In this document: in pieces, positions 1 through 9,025 of the stretch
Numbering within the stretch: the stretch's first letter is position 1
How the letters are laid out: every line of letters starts with the position of its first letter
Assembly (NCBI GenBank): GCA_945957135.1
Contig: CAMFLK010000011.1
Span: 1 to 34,178, forward strand
Reading direction: 5' to 3'
Source of the DNA: an uncultured Rhodospirillales bacterium
GTDB taxonomy: Bacteria > Pseudomonadota > Alphaproteobacteria > Acetobacterales > Acetobacteraceae
DNA: 34,178 nucleotides
Made by a program: the position numbers and the translations under genes
The notes under the pieces: model-generated
Seen by the model: only the letters and a program-made list of their open reading frames with translations
The model's database searches: none
Told to the model about the DNA's origin: nothing

Positions 1-46
1 TACACCCTAGAGTTCGTCGGCAGCGTCAGATGTGTATAAGAGACAG
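1..46 (+). other. Illumina Nextera i5/Read-1 adapter (assembly artefact)
   Basis: Bases 28-46 read AGATGTGTATAAGAGACAG, the 19-bp Tn5 mosaic end used in Nextera libraries. Bases 14-27 (TCGTCGGCAGCGTC) are the Read-1 overhang. Bases 1-5 (TACAC) match the end of the P5 primer, which leaves an 8-nt i5 index, CCTAGAGT, at 6-13; from memory this is Nextera XT S516. The order P5 tail, index, Read-1 overhang, mosaic end is exactly that of a library molecule, so these bases are synthetic and genomic DNA starts at 47. Confidence 0.97.
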
Positions 47-1461
<1,415 letters not shown>

Positions 1462-1496
1462 GTTTCGCTCCGCGTTTTCTTATCGACAGAAGAAGA

Positions 1497-1634
1497 AAGG
1501 AAGGGCCTTCTTTTTCTGAAGAAAAAGAAGCAAAAAGACTTTATCCGTTGTCCTTCCGGCGGCGATCACCGCGGCATGTCTTCAACGAATAAAAGTTTTT
1601 TGGTTCTTTTTTTCAAAAAAGAACATTCTTCCTT
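1497..1634. repeat. Long imperfect palindrome between Rieske gene and acsA
   Basis: The left arm 1497-1550 and the right arm 1583-1634 are imperfect inverted copies of each other (both read AAGGAAG at the outer edge and end with TCCGTTG or TTCGTTG at the inner edge), separated by about 32 nt. Each arm folds into its own perfect hairpin: 1507-1530, a 10-bp stem with a TGAA loop, and 1603-1624, a 10-bp stem of GTTCTTTTTT with its complement. The segment is A/T-rich in a very GC-rich genome and reaches into the Rieske stop codon. It could be a bidirectional terminator, or a REP/MITE-type interspersed repeat; the paired-arm architecture favours the latter. Confidence 0.75.
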
Positions 1635-1989
1635 ACAGGCCAGCATCCTGCGCCACCAGGATCGCGCCGTCCCTGATCTCGATCATAACCCGTTCCAGGT
1701 GCGCGCCAAGGCAGGGGCCTTCGACGCAGGCGCCGGTTTCGGGGATGAACTGCGCGCCGTGCATGGCGCAGACGATGCGGGTGCCGTCGCTGGACAGGAA
1801 GCGGTCCGGTGCCCAGTCGAGCGGCACGCCGAGATGGGGGCAGGCGTTGACATAGACCATCACCTCCGTCCCGCGCCGCAGGGCGAACAGGCCGGTGAAC
1901 CCGCCCGGTGGTGGGGGGAAGGATTTGGTGTCGCCGTCGGCGATGTCGTCGAGGGCGCAGAGGCGGCGGGTGAGGGCGGCGAGGGTCAT
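1633..1989 (-). CDS. Small Rieske [2Fe-2S] protein
   Basis: 118-residue soluble protein that is essentially one Rieske domain. Cluster ligands are visible as C50-P-H52 (in NACPHLGVPLDW) and C74-A-M-H77 (in CAMHGAQF), followed by the GACVEGPCLG stretch typical of the fold. No signal peptide or membrane segment is seen, which fits a cytoplasmic ferredoxin-like electron carrier or the small ferredoxin part of an oxygenase, but no oxygenase gene is near. The ATG overlaps the stop of the EVE-domain gene (ATGA), so the two are probably co-translated. The TAA stop lies at the edge of the palindromic repeat. The electron partner cannot be told from the sequence. Confidence 0.88.
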   Translation of the reverse strand: MTLAALTRRLCALDDIADGDTKSFPPPPGGFTGLFALRRGTEVMVYVNACPHLGVPLDWAPDRFLSSDGTRIVCAMHGAQFIPETGACVEGPCLGAHLERVMIEIRDGAILVAQDAGL

Positions 1990-2402
1990 TTGCCCTTCCA
2001 GCCGCCCAGCTTGCAGATGGCTTTCCAGTGAGGGTCGGAGATGGGCATGACGGAGAGGCGGGACTGGCGGATGAGCGCCAGCTCCGCGAAATCCGGGTCG
2101 GCTTTCAGTTCGGCCAGCGTCACGGGGCGCGGCATCGGACCGACCGCCTTCATATCGACGCAGGACCAGTCGCCGCTCTCGGCGGTGGGATCGGGGTAGG
2201 CTTCGCGCACCACCTCGACCACCCCGACGATCTCCTTGCCCTCGTTGGAATGGTAGAAGAAGGCGCGGTCGCCCTTCTTCATGGCGCGCAGATTGTTGCG
2301 GGCCATGAAGTTGCGCACGCCGGTCCAGGGCTCCACGCCGTTGGCCACCTGCTGGTCCCAGCTGAACGCGTCGGGTTCGGATTTGACCAGCCAATGGGCC
2401 AT
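1986..2402 (-). CDS. EVE domain-containing protein
   Basis: 138-residue protein matching the EVE family (PUA-like fold, related to human THYN1), whose members bind modified bases in DNA or RNA. Diagnostic features are the N-terminal MAHWLVKSEPDAFSWDQ, the WTGVRNFMARNNLRAMKKGD segment at 26-45, FYHSNEGKEIVGVVEV at 49-64, and the C-terminal LSVMPI motif. The start ATG at 2402 has GGGAGAG upstream. It overlaps the Rieske start by 4 nt. Its coupling to a Rieske gene has no obvious functional meaning. It is divergent from ccmC across an 85-bp gap, which must contain both promoters. Confidence 0.92.
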   Translation of the reverse strand: MAHWLVKSEPDAFSWDQQVANGVEPWTGVRNFMARNNLRAMKKGDRAFFYHSNEGKEIVGVVEVVREAYPDPTAESGDWSCVDMKAVGPMPRPVTLAELKADPDFAELALIRQSRLSVMPISDPHWKAICKLGGWKGK

Positions 2403-2487
2403 GGCGCTCTCCCTGTCGTGACGCGCCAGGATAGGGCCGGGGGCCGCGCCTTCAAAATCGGGCCGGCCCGGCGTATGTTGGGGCATC

Positions 2488-3270
2488 GTGGATGCCTCAG
2501 CCACCCTCGTTCCGCCGCAAGGCCGCGCGCTGCACCGTTTCGCCAATCCCGGCCGTTTCCTGCGGCTGTCCGGGCGTGTGCTGCCGTATCTGTCGGCGGC
2601 CGGGCTGGTCGCCACGCTGGCCGGGCTGGGCTGGGGGCTGTTCCTGGCGCCGGCGGACTGGCAGCAGGGCGATGCGGTGCGGATCATGTATGTGCATGTG
2701 CCCGCGGCCTGGCTGGCGAGCGGGGGGTATCTGGCGCTGGCGGTGTGTTCGGTGCTGTCGCTGGTCTGGCGCCATCCGCTGGCCGATCTCGCGGCGGTGG
2801 AGATCGGGCCGGTGGGGGCCGGGGCCACGGCGCTGTGCCTGGCGACGGGGGCGATCTGGGGCAAGCCGATGTGGGGCGCCTGGTGGGTGTGGGACGCGCG
2901 GCTGACCTCGGTGCTGGTGCTGTTCTTCCTCTATCTCGGCCATATCGCCCTGGTGCGCGCCTTCGACGACCCGACCCGCGGCCATCGCGCCGGCGCGATC
3001 CTGGCGCTGGTGGGGGTGGTGAACCTGCCGGTGATCAAGTTCTCGGTGGATTGGTGGAACACGCTGCACCAGCCCTCCTCCATCACGCTCACCGGCGCGC
3101 CGGCGATGGCGGCGGAGATGCTGTGGCCGCTGCTGCTCTGCGCGGTCGGCTTCACGCTCGGCTTCGCGGCGATCGTCACGGCGCGGCTGCGGGCGGCGGT
3201 GATGGAGCGGCGCATCCGGGCGCTGCTGCTGGCCCAGGCCCAGGCCCAGGCCCAGGGAAGCGCGGCGTGA
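2488..3270 (+). CDS. ccmC: Cytochrome c maturation protein CcmC (haem handling)
   Basis: Polytopic inner-membrane protein that presents haem to CcmE in system I cytochrome c biogenesis. It has about six hydrophobic spans, the tryptophan-rich WWVWDARLTS motif at 132-141, and the two conserved haem-ligand histidines H70 (MYVHVP) and H194 (TLHQPS). It is 260 residues, slightly longer than usual because of an N-terminal extension and an AQAQAQ tail encoded by a 6-bp tandem repeat at about 3232-3255. The start is GTG with TTGGGG upstream; the nearby ATGs are out of frame. It is the first gene of a chain of overlapping ccm genes. Partners CcmA and CcmB are not in this window. Confidence 0.95.
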   Translation: MDASATLVPPQGRALHRFANPGRFLRLSGRVLPYLSAAGLVATLAGLGWGLFLAPADWQQGDAVRIMYVHVPAAWLASGGYLALAVCSVLSLVWRHPLADLAAVEIGPVGAGATALCLATGAIWGKPMWGAWWVWDARLTSVLVLFFLYLGHIALVRAFDDPTRGHRAGAILALVGVVNLPVIKFSVDWWNTLHQPSSITLTGAPAMAAEMLWPLLLCAVGFTLGFAAIVTARLRAAVMERRIRALLLAQAQAQAQGSAA

Positions 3271-3422
3271 CGCACCTGTCCTATGTCATTGCGAGCTACG
3301 CGCTGGCGGTGTTGATCGGCGGCGGTTTCGGCTGCGCGGCGTGGCGGCGGATGGCGCGCGCCACCGCCCGGCTGGCCGCCATCGATCCCCGGGGGACGGC
3401 AACAGGCCGGGAGCGCGCATGA
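3267..3422 (+). CDS. ccmD: Haem exporter subunit CcmD
   Basis: 51-residue protein with one membrane span (roughly residues 4-22, YVIASYALAVLIGGGFGCAA) followed by a basic cytoplasmic tail, WRRMARATARL. This is the layout of CcmD, the small subunit that helps release holo-CcmE from CcmC/CcmA/CcmB. Its GTG start overlaps the ccmC stop as GTGA, and its own TGA overlaps the ccmE ATG. The assignment rests on size, topology and position between ccmC and ccmE, because CcmD sequences are poorly conserved. Confidence 0.85.
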   Translation: MTHLSYVIASYALAVLIGGGFGCAAWRRMARATARLAAIDPRGTATGRERA

Positions 3423-3922
3423 CCCGCAAGCATCGTCGCCTCGCCGTGCTGCTGGCCTGCGGCCTCGGCCTGGGTTCGGCCGCCGGGCTGACCTTCTGGG
3501 CGCTGCGCGACAGCATGGTGTTCTTCCTGCCGCCCTCGGAAGTGGCGGCCAAGGCGCCGCCGCCCGGCCGCAGCTTCCGGCTGGGCGGGCTGGTGCAGGC
3601 CGGCAGCGTGGTGCGCACCAGCGCCGGCAGCAAGCCGGTGGCGCGCTTCGTGGTGACGGATGGCGCCGGGCAGGTGACGGTGGAATATGGCGGCATCCTG
3701 CCCGATCTGTTCCGCGAGGGGCAGGGCGTGGTGACGCTCGGCGCGATGCGGCCGGACGGGGTGTTCGCCGCCAGCGAGGTGCTGGCCAAGCACGACGAGA
3801 CCTACATGCCGCGCGAGGTGGCGGACGCGCTGAAGAAATCCGGCCACTGGAACCCGGCCAGCGGCTCCCCGCCCCCGGCCGCGCTGTGGACGGCGCCCAA
3901 ATCGGGCCAGGCCGGCGGATGA
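3419..3922 (+). CDS. ccmE: Haem chaperone CcmE
   Basis: 167-residue periplasmic, membrane-anchored haem chaperone. An N-terminal signal anchor (LAVLLACGLGLGSAAGLTFWAL) is followed by the OB-fold domain with FRLGGLVQAGS and VEYGGILPDLFREGQGVV. The covalent haem-binding histidine and following tyrosine are visible as H125-DET-Y129 (LAKHDETYMP). The C-terminal tail is flexible and proline-rich. The start ATG overlaps the ccmD stop and the stop overlaps the ccmF start, both as ATGA. All key residues are present, so it should be functional. Confidence 0.96.
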   Translation: MTRKHRRLAVLLACGLGLGSAAGLTFWALRDSMVFFLPPSEVAAKAPPPGRSFRLGGLVQAGSVVRTSAGSKPVARFVVTDGAGQVTVEYGGILPDLFREGQGVVTLGAMRPDGVFAASEVLAKHDETYMPREVADALKKSGHWNPASGSPPPAALWTAPKSGQAGG

Positions 3923-5904
3923 TTCCGGAGACCGGGCATTTCGCGCTGGCGCTGGCGGTGGCGCTGGCCTTCGCCCAGGCGGTGCTGCCGCTATGGGGCG
4001 CCTGGCGGCGCGACGCGCGGCTGATGCAGGCGGCCCCTGCCCTGGCGCTGGGCCAGTTCCTCGCCCTCGCCGTGTCCTATGCCGCGCTGGTCTGGGTGAA
4101 CGTGGGCGACGATTTCTCGGTGCTCAACGTCGCCGAGAACAGCCACACGCTGAAGCCGCTGCTCTACAAGATCAGCGGCAGCTGGGGCAATCACGAGGGC
4201 TCCATCCTGCTGTGGTGCCTGGTGCTGGCCGGCTGCGGCGGGGCGGTCGCGCTGTTCGGCGGGCGGCTGCCGGCCAGCCTGCGGGCGCGGGTGATCGGCG
4301 TGCTCGGCGCCACCGCCGCGGGGTTCGAACTCTTCGCGCTGCTGGAGAGCAACCCCTTCCTGCGCATCTGGCCGCCGCCGATGGACGGGCGGGACATGAA
4401 CCCGCTGCTGCAGGACCCCGGCCTCGCGATCCATCCGCCCATGCTCTATGCCGGCTATGTCGGCTTCGCCATTCCCTTCGCCTTCGCCGTCGCCGCCCTG
4501 CTGGAGGGGCGGGTGGACGCCGCCTGGGGCCGCTGGGTGCGGCCATGGACGCTGGCCGCCTGGATCTGCCTGACGCTGGGCATCGCGCTCGGCTCCTGGT
4601 GGGCCTATTACGAGCTGGGCTGGGGCGGGTTCTGGTTCTGGGACCCGGTGGAGAACGCCTCGCTGCTGCCCTGGCTGACCGGCACGGCGCTGCTGCATTC
4701 CGCCGTGGTGGTGGAGAAGCGCGAGAGCCTGAAGGCGTGGACCGTGCTGCTGGCCATCGGCACCTTCTCGTTCAGCCTGTCCGGCACCTTCCTGGTGCGC
4801 TCGGGCATCCTCAACTCCGTGCACTCCTTCGCCAACGACCCCGCGCGCGGCGTGTTCATCCTCGGCCTGCTGGCGCTGGTGATCGGCACCTCGCTGGTGC
4901 TGTTCGCGGTGCGCGGCGCGGCCTTGGCCAGCACCGGCATCTTCGCGCCGATCTCGCGCGAGGGCGGGCTGGTGCTGAACAACATCCTGCTGTGCTCGAT
5001 CGCCGCGGTGGTGGTGAGCGGCACGCTGTTCCCGCTGTTCGCCGATCTGCTGTTCGGCGAGAAATTCAGCGTCGGCGCGCCGTTCTTCAACGCCACCGTG
5101 CTGCCGCTGGCGGTGCCGGTGTTCGCGGCGATGAGCGTGGGGCCGATGCTGTCGTGGAAGCGGGCGCGGCTGGCCCCGGCGCTGGCCAAGCTGTGGTGGG
5201 CGGCGCTGGGCGCGCTGGCGGCCGGGCTGATCGCCGCCCTGCACACCACCGCCCTGCCGGTGCTGGTGTTCGCCGCCGCGGCCTGGCTGGTGCTGGGCGC
5301 CGCGACCGACATCGTGGAGCGCATCCGCCTGTTCCGCCTGCCGATCGCCGACAGCCTCGCCCGGCTCGCCGCGCTGAAGCCCGCGGTGTTCGGCGCGGCG
5401 CTGGCCCATGCCGGGCTGGGGGTGAGCATCGCGGGCATCGCCGGCGCCGCGCTGGCCGAGGACGCCATCGTGCTGGCGCGGGTCGGTGAGACCGTTCAGG
5501 TCGGCGGCTACGATTTCACGCTGGAACGGTTGCGCGACGCGCCCGGCCCGAATTACGCCGCCCGCGTCGCGGATATCCGCGTCAGCCGGAATGGGCATGT
5601 GGTCACCACCCTGTCGCCCGAGCGGCGGTCCTTCCCGGTGCAGCGCATGACGACGACGGAGGCCAAGATCCGCACCGACGGACTCACCGATCTCTACGTG
5701 GTGCTGGGCGAGGAGCGCGACGGCGGCGCCGTGCTGCGCCTGCACCACAACCCGTTCGCGCCATGGATATGGATCGGCGCCGCCATCATGGCCTTCGGCG
5801 GCCTGCTCTCGCTGGCCGACCGCCGGTTGCGGGTGGGCGCGCCGCTGCGCCAGCCCCGCCCGGCCGGGCTGCGGACCCCCTCTGAAGGAACGCCGGCCGA
5901 ATGA
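3919..5904 (+). CDS. ccmF: Cytochrome c haem lyase subunit CcmF
   Basis: 661-residue multi-spanning inner-membrane protein, the normal length for CcmF, which attaches haem from CcmE to apocytochrome c CXXCH sites. The tryptophan-rich signature WGGFWFWDPVEN is at 235-246, preceded by LGSWWAYYELG. Other conserved stretches are KPLLYKISGSWGNHEGS, IHPPMLYAGYVG and TFSFSLSGTFLVRSGILNSVHSF. A large periplasmic loop lies near the C-terminus before a last span (WIWIGAAIMAFGGLLSLADRR). ATG chosen at 3919 because it overlaps the ccmE stop (ATGA) and gives the normal MIPETGHFAL N-terminus. Confidence 0.97.
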   Translation: MIPETGHFALALAVALAFAQAVLPLWGAWRRDARLMQAAPALALGQFLALAVSYAALVWVNVGDDFSVLNVAENSHTLKPLLYKISGSWGNHEGSILLWCLVLAGCGGAVALFGGRLPASLRARVIGVLGATAAGFELFALLESNPFLRIWPPPMDGRDMNPLLQDPGLAIHPPMLYAGYVGFAIPFAFAVAALLEGRVDAAWGRWVRPWTLAAWICLTLGIALGSWWAYYELGWGGFWFWDPVENASLLPWLTGTALLHSAVVVEKRESLKAWTVLLAIGTFSFSLSGTFLVRSGILNSVHSFANDPARGVFILGLLALVIGTSLVLFAVRGAALASTGIFAPISREGGLVLNNILLCSIAAVVVSGTLFPLFADLLFGEKFSVGAPFFNATVLPLAVPVFAAMSVGPMLSWKRARLAPALAKLWWAALGALAAGLIAALHTTALPVLVFAAAAWLVLGAATDIVERIRLFRLPIADSLARLAALKPAVFGAALAHAGLGVSIAGIAGAALAEDAIVLARVGETVQVGGYDFTLERLRDAPGPNYAARVADIRVSRNGHVVTTLSPERRSFPVQRMTTTEAKIRTDGLTDLYVVLGEERDGGAVLRLHHNPFAPWIWIGAAIMAFGGLLSLADRRLRVGAPLRQPRPAGLRTPSEGTPAE

Positions 5905-6452
5905 AGACCCGTCGTGTCCTGCTGTTCGCCGTGCCGCTGGGCGTGGCCGCGGCCGCCGGCGGCGGCTTCTGGGTGATGCTGCAGCGCATGCGCAGCGGCA
6001 GCTTCAATCCGCGTGGCGTGCCCAGCGTGCTCGACAACAAGCGGGTGCCCGGCTTCAACCTGCCCGGCCTGATCGGCCCCGGCTTCTCCGGCCCCGACCT
6101 CTACGACCGCCACCGTCCGGTGCTGATCAATTTCTGGGCGAGCTGGTGCCCGCCCTGCCGGGAGGAGCACCCGGTGCTGATGGCGCTGAAGCAGGACGGC
6201 GTGCCGATCTGGGGCATCGCCTACAAGGACGCCAAGAAGGCCTCGCTCGCCTATCTCGACACGTACGGCAACCCGTTCGAGCGCGTCGCCGCCGATGCCG
6301 GCGGGCGGGTGGCGATCGACTGGGGGCTGACCGGCGTGCCCGAGACCTTCCTGGTGGATGGCGACGGCTATGTGCGCTGGCACATGGTGGGGCCATTGAC
6401 GCATGCGATGATCCCCACCGTGAAATCGCTGATGGAACTCTACGCCGGGTGA
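5901..6452 (+). CDS. ccmG: Thiol:disulfide interchange protein CcmG/DsbE
   Basis: 183-residue periplasmic thioredoxin-fold protein with an N-terminal membrane anchor (VLLFAVPLGVAAAAGGGFWVML). The redox-active site is C83-P-P-C86 in FWASWCPPCREEHP, with the family's GVPETFLVDGDG cis-proline region near 147-158. It reduces the apocytochrome c or CcmH disulfide before haem attachment. ATG overlaps the ccmF stop and the TGA overlaps the start of ccmH by one base. Confidence 0.95.
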   Translation: MKTRRVLLFAVPLGVAAAAGGGFWVMLQRMRSGSFNPRGVPSVLDNKRVPGFNLPGLIGPGFSGPDLYDRHRPVLINFWASWCPPCREEHPVLMALKQDGVPIWGIAYKDAKKASLAYLDTYGNPFERVAADAGGRVAIDWGLTGVPETFLVDGDGYVRWHMVGPLTHAMIPTVKSLMELYAG

Positions 6453-6895
6453 TGCGCGCGCTGCTTCTCGCCCTGGCCCTGCTGCTGCCGGCCGGCATCG
6501 CCCACGCGATTTCCGACCCGGCGGAAATGCTGCCGGACAAGGCGCAGGAGGCGCGGGCCGAGGCGGTGGGCCGCCAGCTGCGCTGCCTCGTCTGCCAGAA
6601 CGAGAGCATCGAGGACAGCGGCGCGGACCTGGCGCGCGACCTGCGCGCCATCGTGCGCCAGCGCGTGACCGCCGGCGACAGCGACGCCGAGATCATCGAC
6701 TGGATGGTGGCGCGCTACGGCGATTTCGTGCGGCTACGCCCGCCCTTCACGCCGCTCACCGCCATCCTGTGGGCGACCCCCGTGCTGGCGCTGGCCGCCG
6801 GCTTCGCCGCCGTGGCGCTGCGCCGCCGCCCCGCCCCGCCCGCGCCGCTCGATGCCCAGGAGCAGGCGCGGCTGAAGGCGTTGCTCGACCGGTGA
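6452..6895 (+). CDS. ccmH: Cytochrome c maturation protein CcmH (CcmH/CycL N-domain type)
   Basis: 147-residue protein with a cleavable signal peptide (MRALLLALALLLPAGIAHA), the LRCLVCQNESIEDS motif holding the redox pair C45-x-x-C48, a helical domain ending in YGDFVRLRPPF, and one C-terminal span (ILWATPVLALAAGFAAVAL). It reduces or holds the apocytochrome CXXCH site in concert with CcmG and CcmF. This is the short CcmH; the TPR half is the separate ccmI gene that follows. A GTG directly precedes the ATG in frame, so the start could be one codon earlier. Confidence 0.94.
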   Translation: MRALLLALALLLPAGIAHAISDPAEMLPDKAQEARAEAVGRQLRCLVCQNESIEDSGADLARDLRAIVRQRVTAGDSDAEIIDWMVARYGDFVRLRPPFTPLTAILWATPVLALAAGFAAVALRRRPAPPAPLDAQEQARLKALLDR

Positions 6896-7605
6896 TCATC
6901 GGCAACACGCTCTGGCTGGCGCTGGCCGCGCTGGCCGCCGCCGCGCTGCTGCCGCTGGTCCTGGCGCTGCGCCGCCCCGCCGCCCCGCGCGGCGCGGAGG
7001 AGGCGGCGCTGGCGCTGCATCGCGCCCAGCTCGCGGAGATCGACCGCGACCTCGCCGACGGAAGGCTGGAACCGGCCGAGCATGCGGCGGCCACGCTGGA
7101 AATCCAGCGCCGCCTGCTCGCCGCCGACGCGGCGGGGTGCCAGGACTCGCGCGTCAGCGGACGCGGAGCGGTGATCACCGTGCTGCTGCTGGTGCCCGTC
7201 GCGGCGTTCGGCCTGTACCTGCTGGGCGGCCAGCCGGAGCTGGCGGGCACGCCGCTGGCCGCGCGCATCGCCGAGGAGCGGGACGCGGACACGCTGATCG
7301 CCGCCCTGCGCGGCCGGCTCGCGGCGATGAATCCGGCCGACGAGAAGGTGCGCCAGGGCTACATCCTGCTCGGCAACGCCGAGGCCTCGCGCGGCCGTAT
7401 GGCGGACGCCGCCCAGGCTTGGCGCACCGCGCTGGCCGCGCGGTTCGACGCCGGGCTGGCGGTGCAGGTGGCCGAGGCGCAGTCGCGCGTGGAGGGCAAG
7501 GTGAGTGCCGATTCCGCCGCGCTGTTCCGCCGCGCCCTGGCCGAGGCCCCGCCCGACGCGCCCTGGCGCGGCTGGGTGCAACGCCGGCTGGAGGAAGCGC
7601 CGTGA
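6892..7605 (+). CDS. ccmI: Cytochrome c biogenesis protein CcmI (apocytochrome chaperone)
   Basis: 237-residue protein starting with GTG that overlaps the ccmH stop as GTGA. A first span (WLALAALAAAALLPLVLAL) is followed by a cytoplasmic loop with a leucine-zipper-like helix (RAQLAEIDRDLADGRLEPAEHAAATLEIQRRLL, shown here only as key positions 39-71), a second span (VITVLLLVPVAAFGLYLLG) and a periplasmic TPR-like helical domain (GYILLGNAEASRGRMADAAQAW). CcmI presents apocytochrome c to CcmF/CcmH. It is shorter than enteric CcmH-CcmI fusions but similar to alphaproteobacterial CcmI/CycH, with a reduced TPR part. Confidence 0.88.
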   Translation: MIIGNTLWLALAALAAAALLPLVLALRRPAAPRGAEEAALALHRAQLAEIDRDLADGRLEPAEHAAATLEIQRRLLAADAAGCQDSRVSGRGAVITVLLLVPVAAFGLYLLGGQPELAGTPLAARIAEERDADTLIAALRGRLAAMNPADEKVRQGYILLGNAEASRGRMADAAQAWRTALAARFDAGLAVQVAEAQSRVEGKVSADSAALFRRALAEAPPDAPWRGWVQRRLEEAP

Positions 7606-8786
7606 GCGACGAACCGCGGGACAAGCCGCCCGCCCTGCCGATCACCCTGCTGGCCGCTTCCGGCTTCCTCTCCGCCGCCTGTGCCCGGGTGATCGACCCG
7701 CTGCTGCACGTGATCGCGGTGAATTTCTCCACCACCATCAGCCGCGTCTCCATCGTGGTGGCGGCGTTCACCCTGCCCTACGGCCTGCTGCAGATCGTGC
7801 TCGGCCCGCTCGGCGACCGGTTCGGCAAGCTGCGCGTGATCCTCGTCGCGCTCACCGCCTTCGCCGTCGCCACGGCGCTGTGCGCGCTGGCCCGCAGCCT
7901 GCCGATGCTCGCTCTGCTGCGGGTGGGCGCGGGGGCGGCGAGTGCGGCGATCATCCCGATCGGCATGGCCTATATCGGCGACGCCGTGCCCTATGCCCGC
8001 CGGCAGGTGACGCTGAGCCGCTTCCTCAACGGCGTGGTGCTGGCCCAGCTGCTGGCCGGGCCGATCGGCGGCGTGTTCGGCGAATATCTCGGCTGGCGCG
8101 GCGTGTTCCTGCTGCTCTCCGCCGGCGCGCTGGCCGTCGCCGCCGTGCTGGCCCTGCGCATCCGCCATCTGCCCGACCGCCGCAACGCCCGCGCAGGCCT
8201 GTCGCTCGCCCCCTACGCGGCCCTGGCGCGCCACCCCTTCGCCCGGCTGCTGCTGCTCGGCACGCTGTTCGACGGCATGCTGCTGGTGGGCTGCTTCCCC
8301 TTCCTCGCGCCCTACATGCACGAGCGGTTCTTCATCTCCTACGCCCATGTCGGCCTGGTGCTGGCCTGCTTCGGCCTGGGCGCCCTGGCCTACACGCGCC
8401 TGGCCGCGCGCCTGGTGCCGCTGCTCGGCGAGGCCAACATGGTGACCATCGGCGGCCTGATGATGGCGGCCGCCCTGCTGCTGGCCATGGCGAGCGGGCG
8501 GTGGGAGCCGTTCATCCTGGTGCAGGCGATGCTGGGCATGGGGTTCTACCTGCTGCACGGGGTGATGCAGGCCCGCGCCACGGAGCTGCTGCCCAACGCC
8601 CGCGCCACCGCCGTCTCCACCTTCGCCTTCGCCCTGTTCATCGGCCAGAGCCTGGGCGCGCTGGGCATGGGCCAGCTGATCGGCCAGCTGGGTTATCGCA
8701 CCGCGTTCCAGCTCAACGCCGCCGCCATCGTGGTGCTGGCCTTCGCGCTGCGCTGGCTGATGGGGCGGCGGGAACGGGCGGGATGA
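7602..8786 (+). CDS. MFS transporter
   Basis: 394-residue protein with about 12 hydrophobic spans and the MFS loop 2-3 motif GPLGDRFGKLRVI near residue 67-80. It resembles drug/proton antiporters of the DHA family, but the substrate cannot be read from the sequence. GTG start overlaps the ccmI stop (GTGA), so it is co-transcribed with the ccm genes, although no role in cytochrome assembly is known. Its stop lies 5 nt from the left attachment site of the island; before integration this gene would have faced the 3' end of tRNA-Phe. An ATG overlaps its stop (ATGA at 8783) and opens a frame into the island. Confidence 0.9.
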   Translation: MSDEPRDKPPALPITLLAASGFLSAACARVIDPLLHVIAVNFSTTISRVSIVVAAFTLPYGLLQIVLGPLGDRFGKLRVILVALTAFAVATALCALARSLPMLALLRVGAGAASAAIIPIGMAYIGDAVPYARRQVTLSRFLNGVVLAQLLAGPIGGVFGEYLGWRGVFLLLSAGALAVAAVLALRIRHLPDRRNARAGLSLAPYAALARHPFARLLLLGTLFDGMLLVGCFPFLAPYMHERFFISYAHVGLVLACFGLGALAYTRLAARLVPLLGEANMVTIGGLMMAAALLLAMASGRWEPFILVQAMLGMGFYLLHGVMQARATELLPNARATAVSTFAFALFIGQSLGALGMGQLIGQLGYRTAFQLNAAAIVVLAFALRWLMGRRERAG

Positions 8787-8791
8787 GGAAA

Positions 8792-8809
8792 GATGGTGCC
8801 CAGGGGCGG
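8792..8809. repeat. attL core (18-bp direct repeat)
   Basis: GATGGTGCCCAGGGGCGG is identical to 19064-19081. It carries the last 16 nt of tRNA-Phe (read on the minus strand) as the fragment left by site-specific integration. It lies 5 nt after the MFS stop codon. Confidence 0.93.
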
Positions 8810-8849
8810 CCTCAAGAAAAGACCGTAAATTCCAGGGCTTTAGGCACGT

Positions 8850-8905
8850 GTGGGACTGCCGAAAGCCGGAGCAAATCCAGTGCTTTTTTACAGGCAAAGT
8901 CCCAC
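8850..8905. promoter_or_regulatory. Inverted pair of GTCCCAC sites near attL (candidate integrase arm or Xis sites)
   Basis: GTGGGACT at 8850-8857 and AGTCCCAC at 8898-8905 form an inverted pair 41-96 nt inside attL. The same 7-mer occurs as an inverted pair about the same distance inside attR. Symmetric arms around the core are expected of attP sites for lambda-type integrases, so these are candidate binding sites for the integrase or the AlpA-like protein. Confidence 0.5.
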
Positions 8906-9025
8906 TCTCGGCAAGCCGTAGCGGCCGCTTCGGCGCGCGGGGATGAAGCGGATCGAGCTGCTCGCCTGCGCATCGCGCACGGATTTGCCTCTGCAATTGA
9001 TGGCGATTGGGCAGCGCTCCGCGCC

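Noticed and set aside
7-46. C-terminal [11 protein letters not shown] of the acetyl-CoA synthetase frame
   Set aside because: Encoded by the sequencing adapter, not by the genome.
3232-3255. GCCCAG hexanucleotide tandem repeat at the end of ccmC as a phase-variation switch
   Set aside because: A 6-bp unit cannot shift the frame; it only varies the AQ tail length.
3991-5748. Long minus-strand open frame opposite ccmF
   Set aside because: Histidine/glutamine/arginine-rich composition typical of the antisense of GC-rich genes; ccmF is unambiguous.
7359-8996. Long minus-strand frame opposite ccmI and the MFS gene
   Set aside because: Shadow frame created by high GC third positions; no domain and biased composition.
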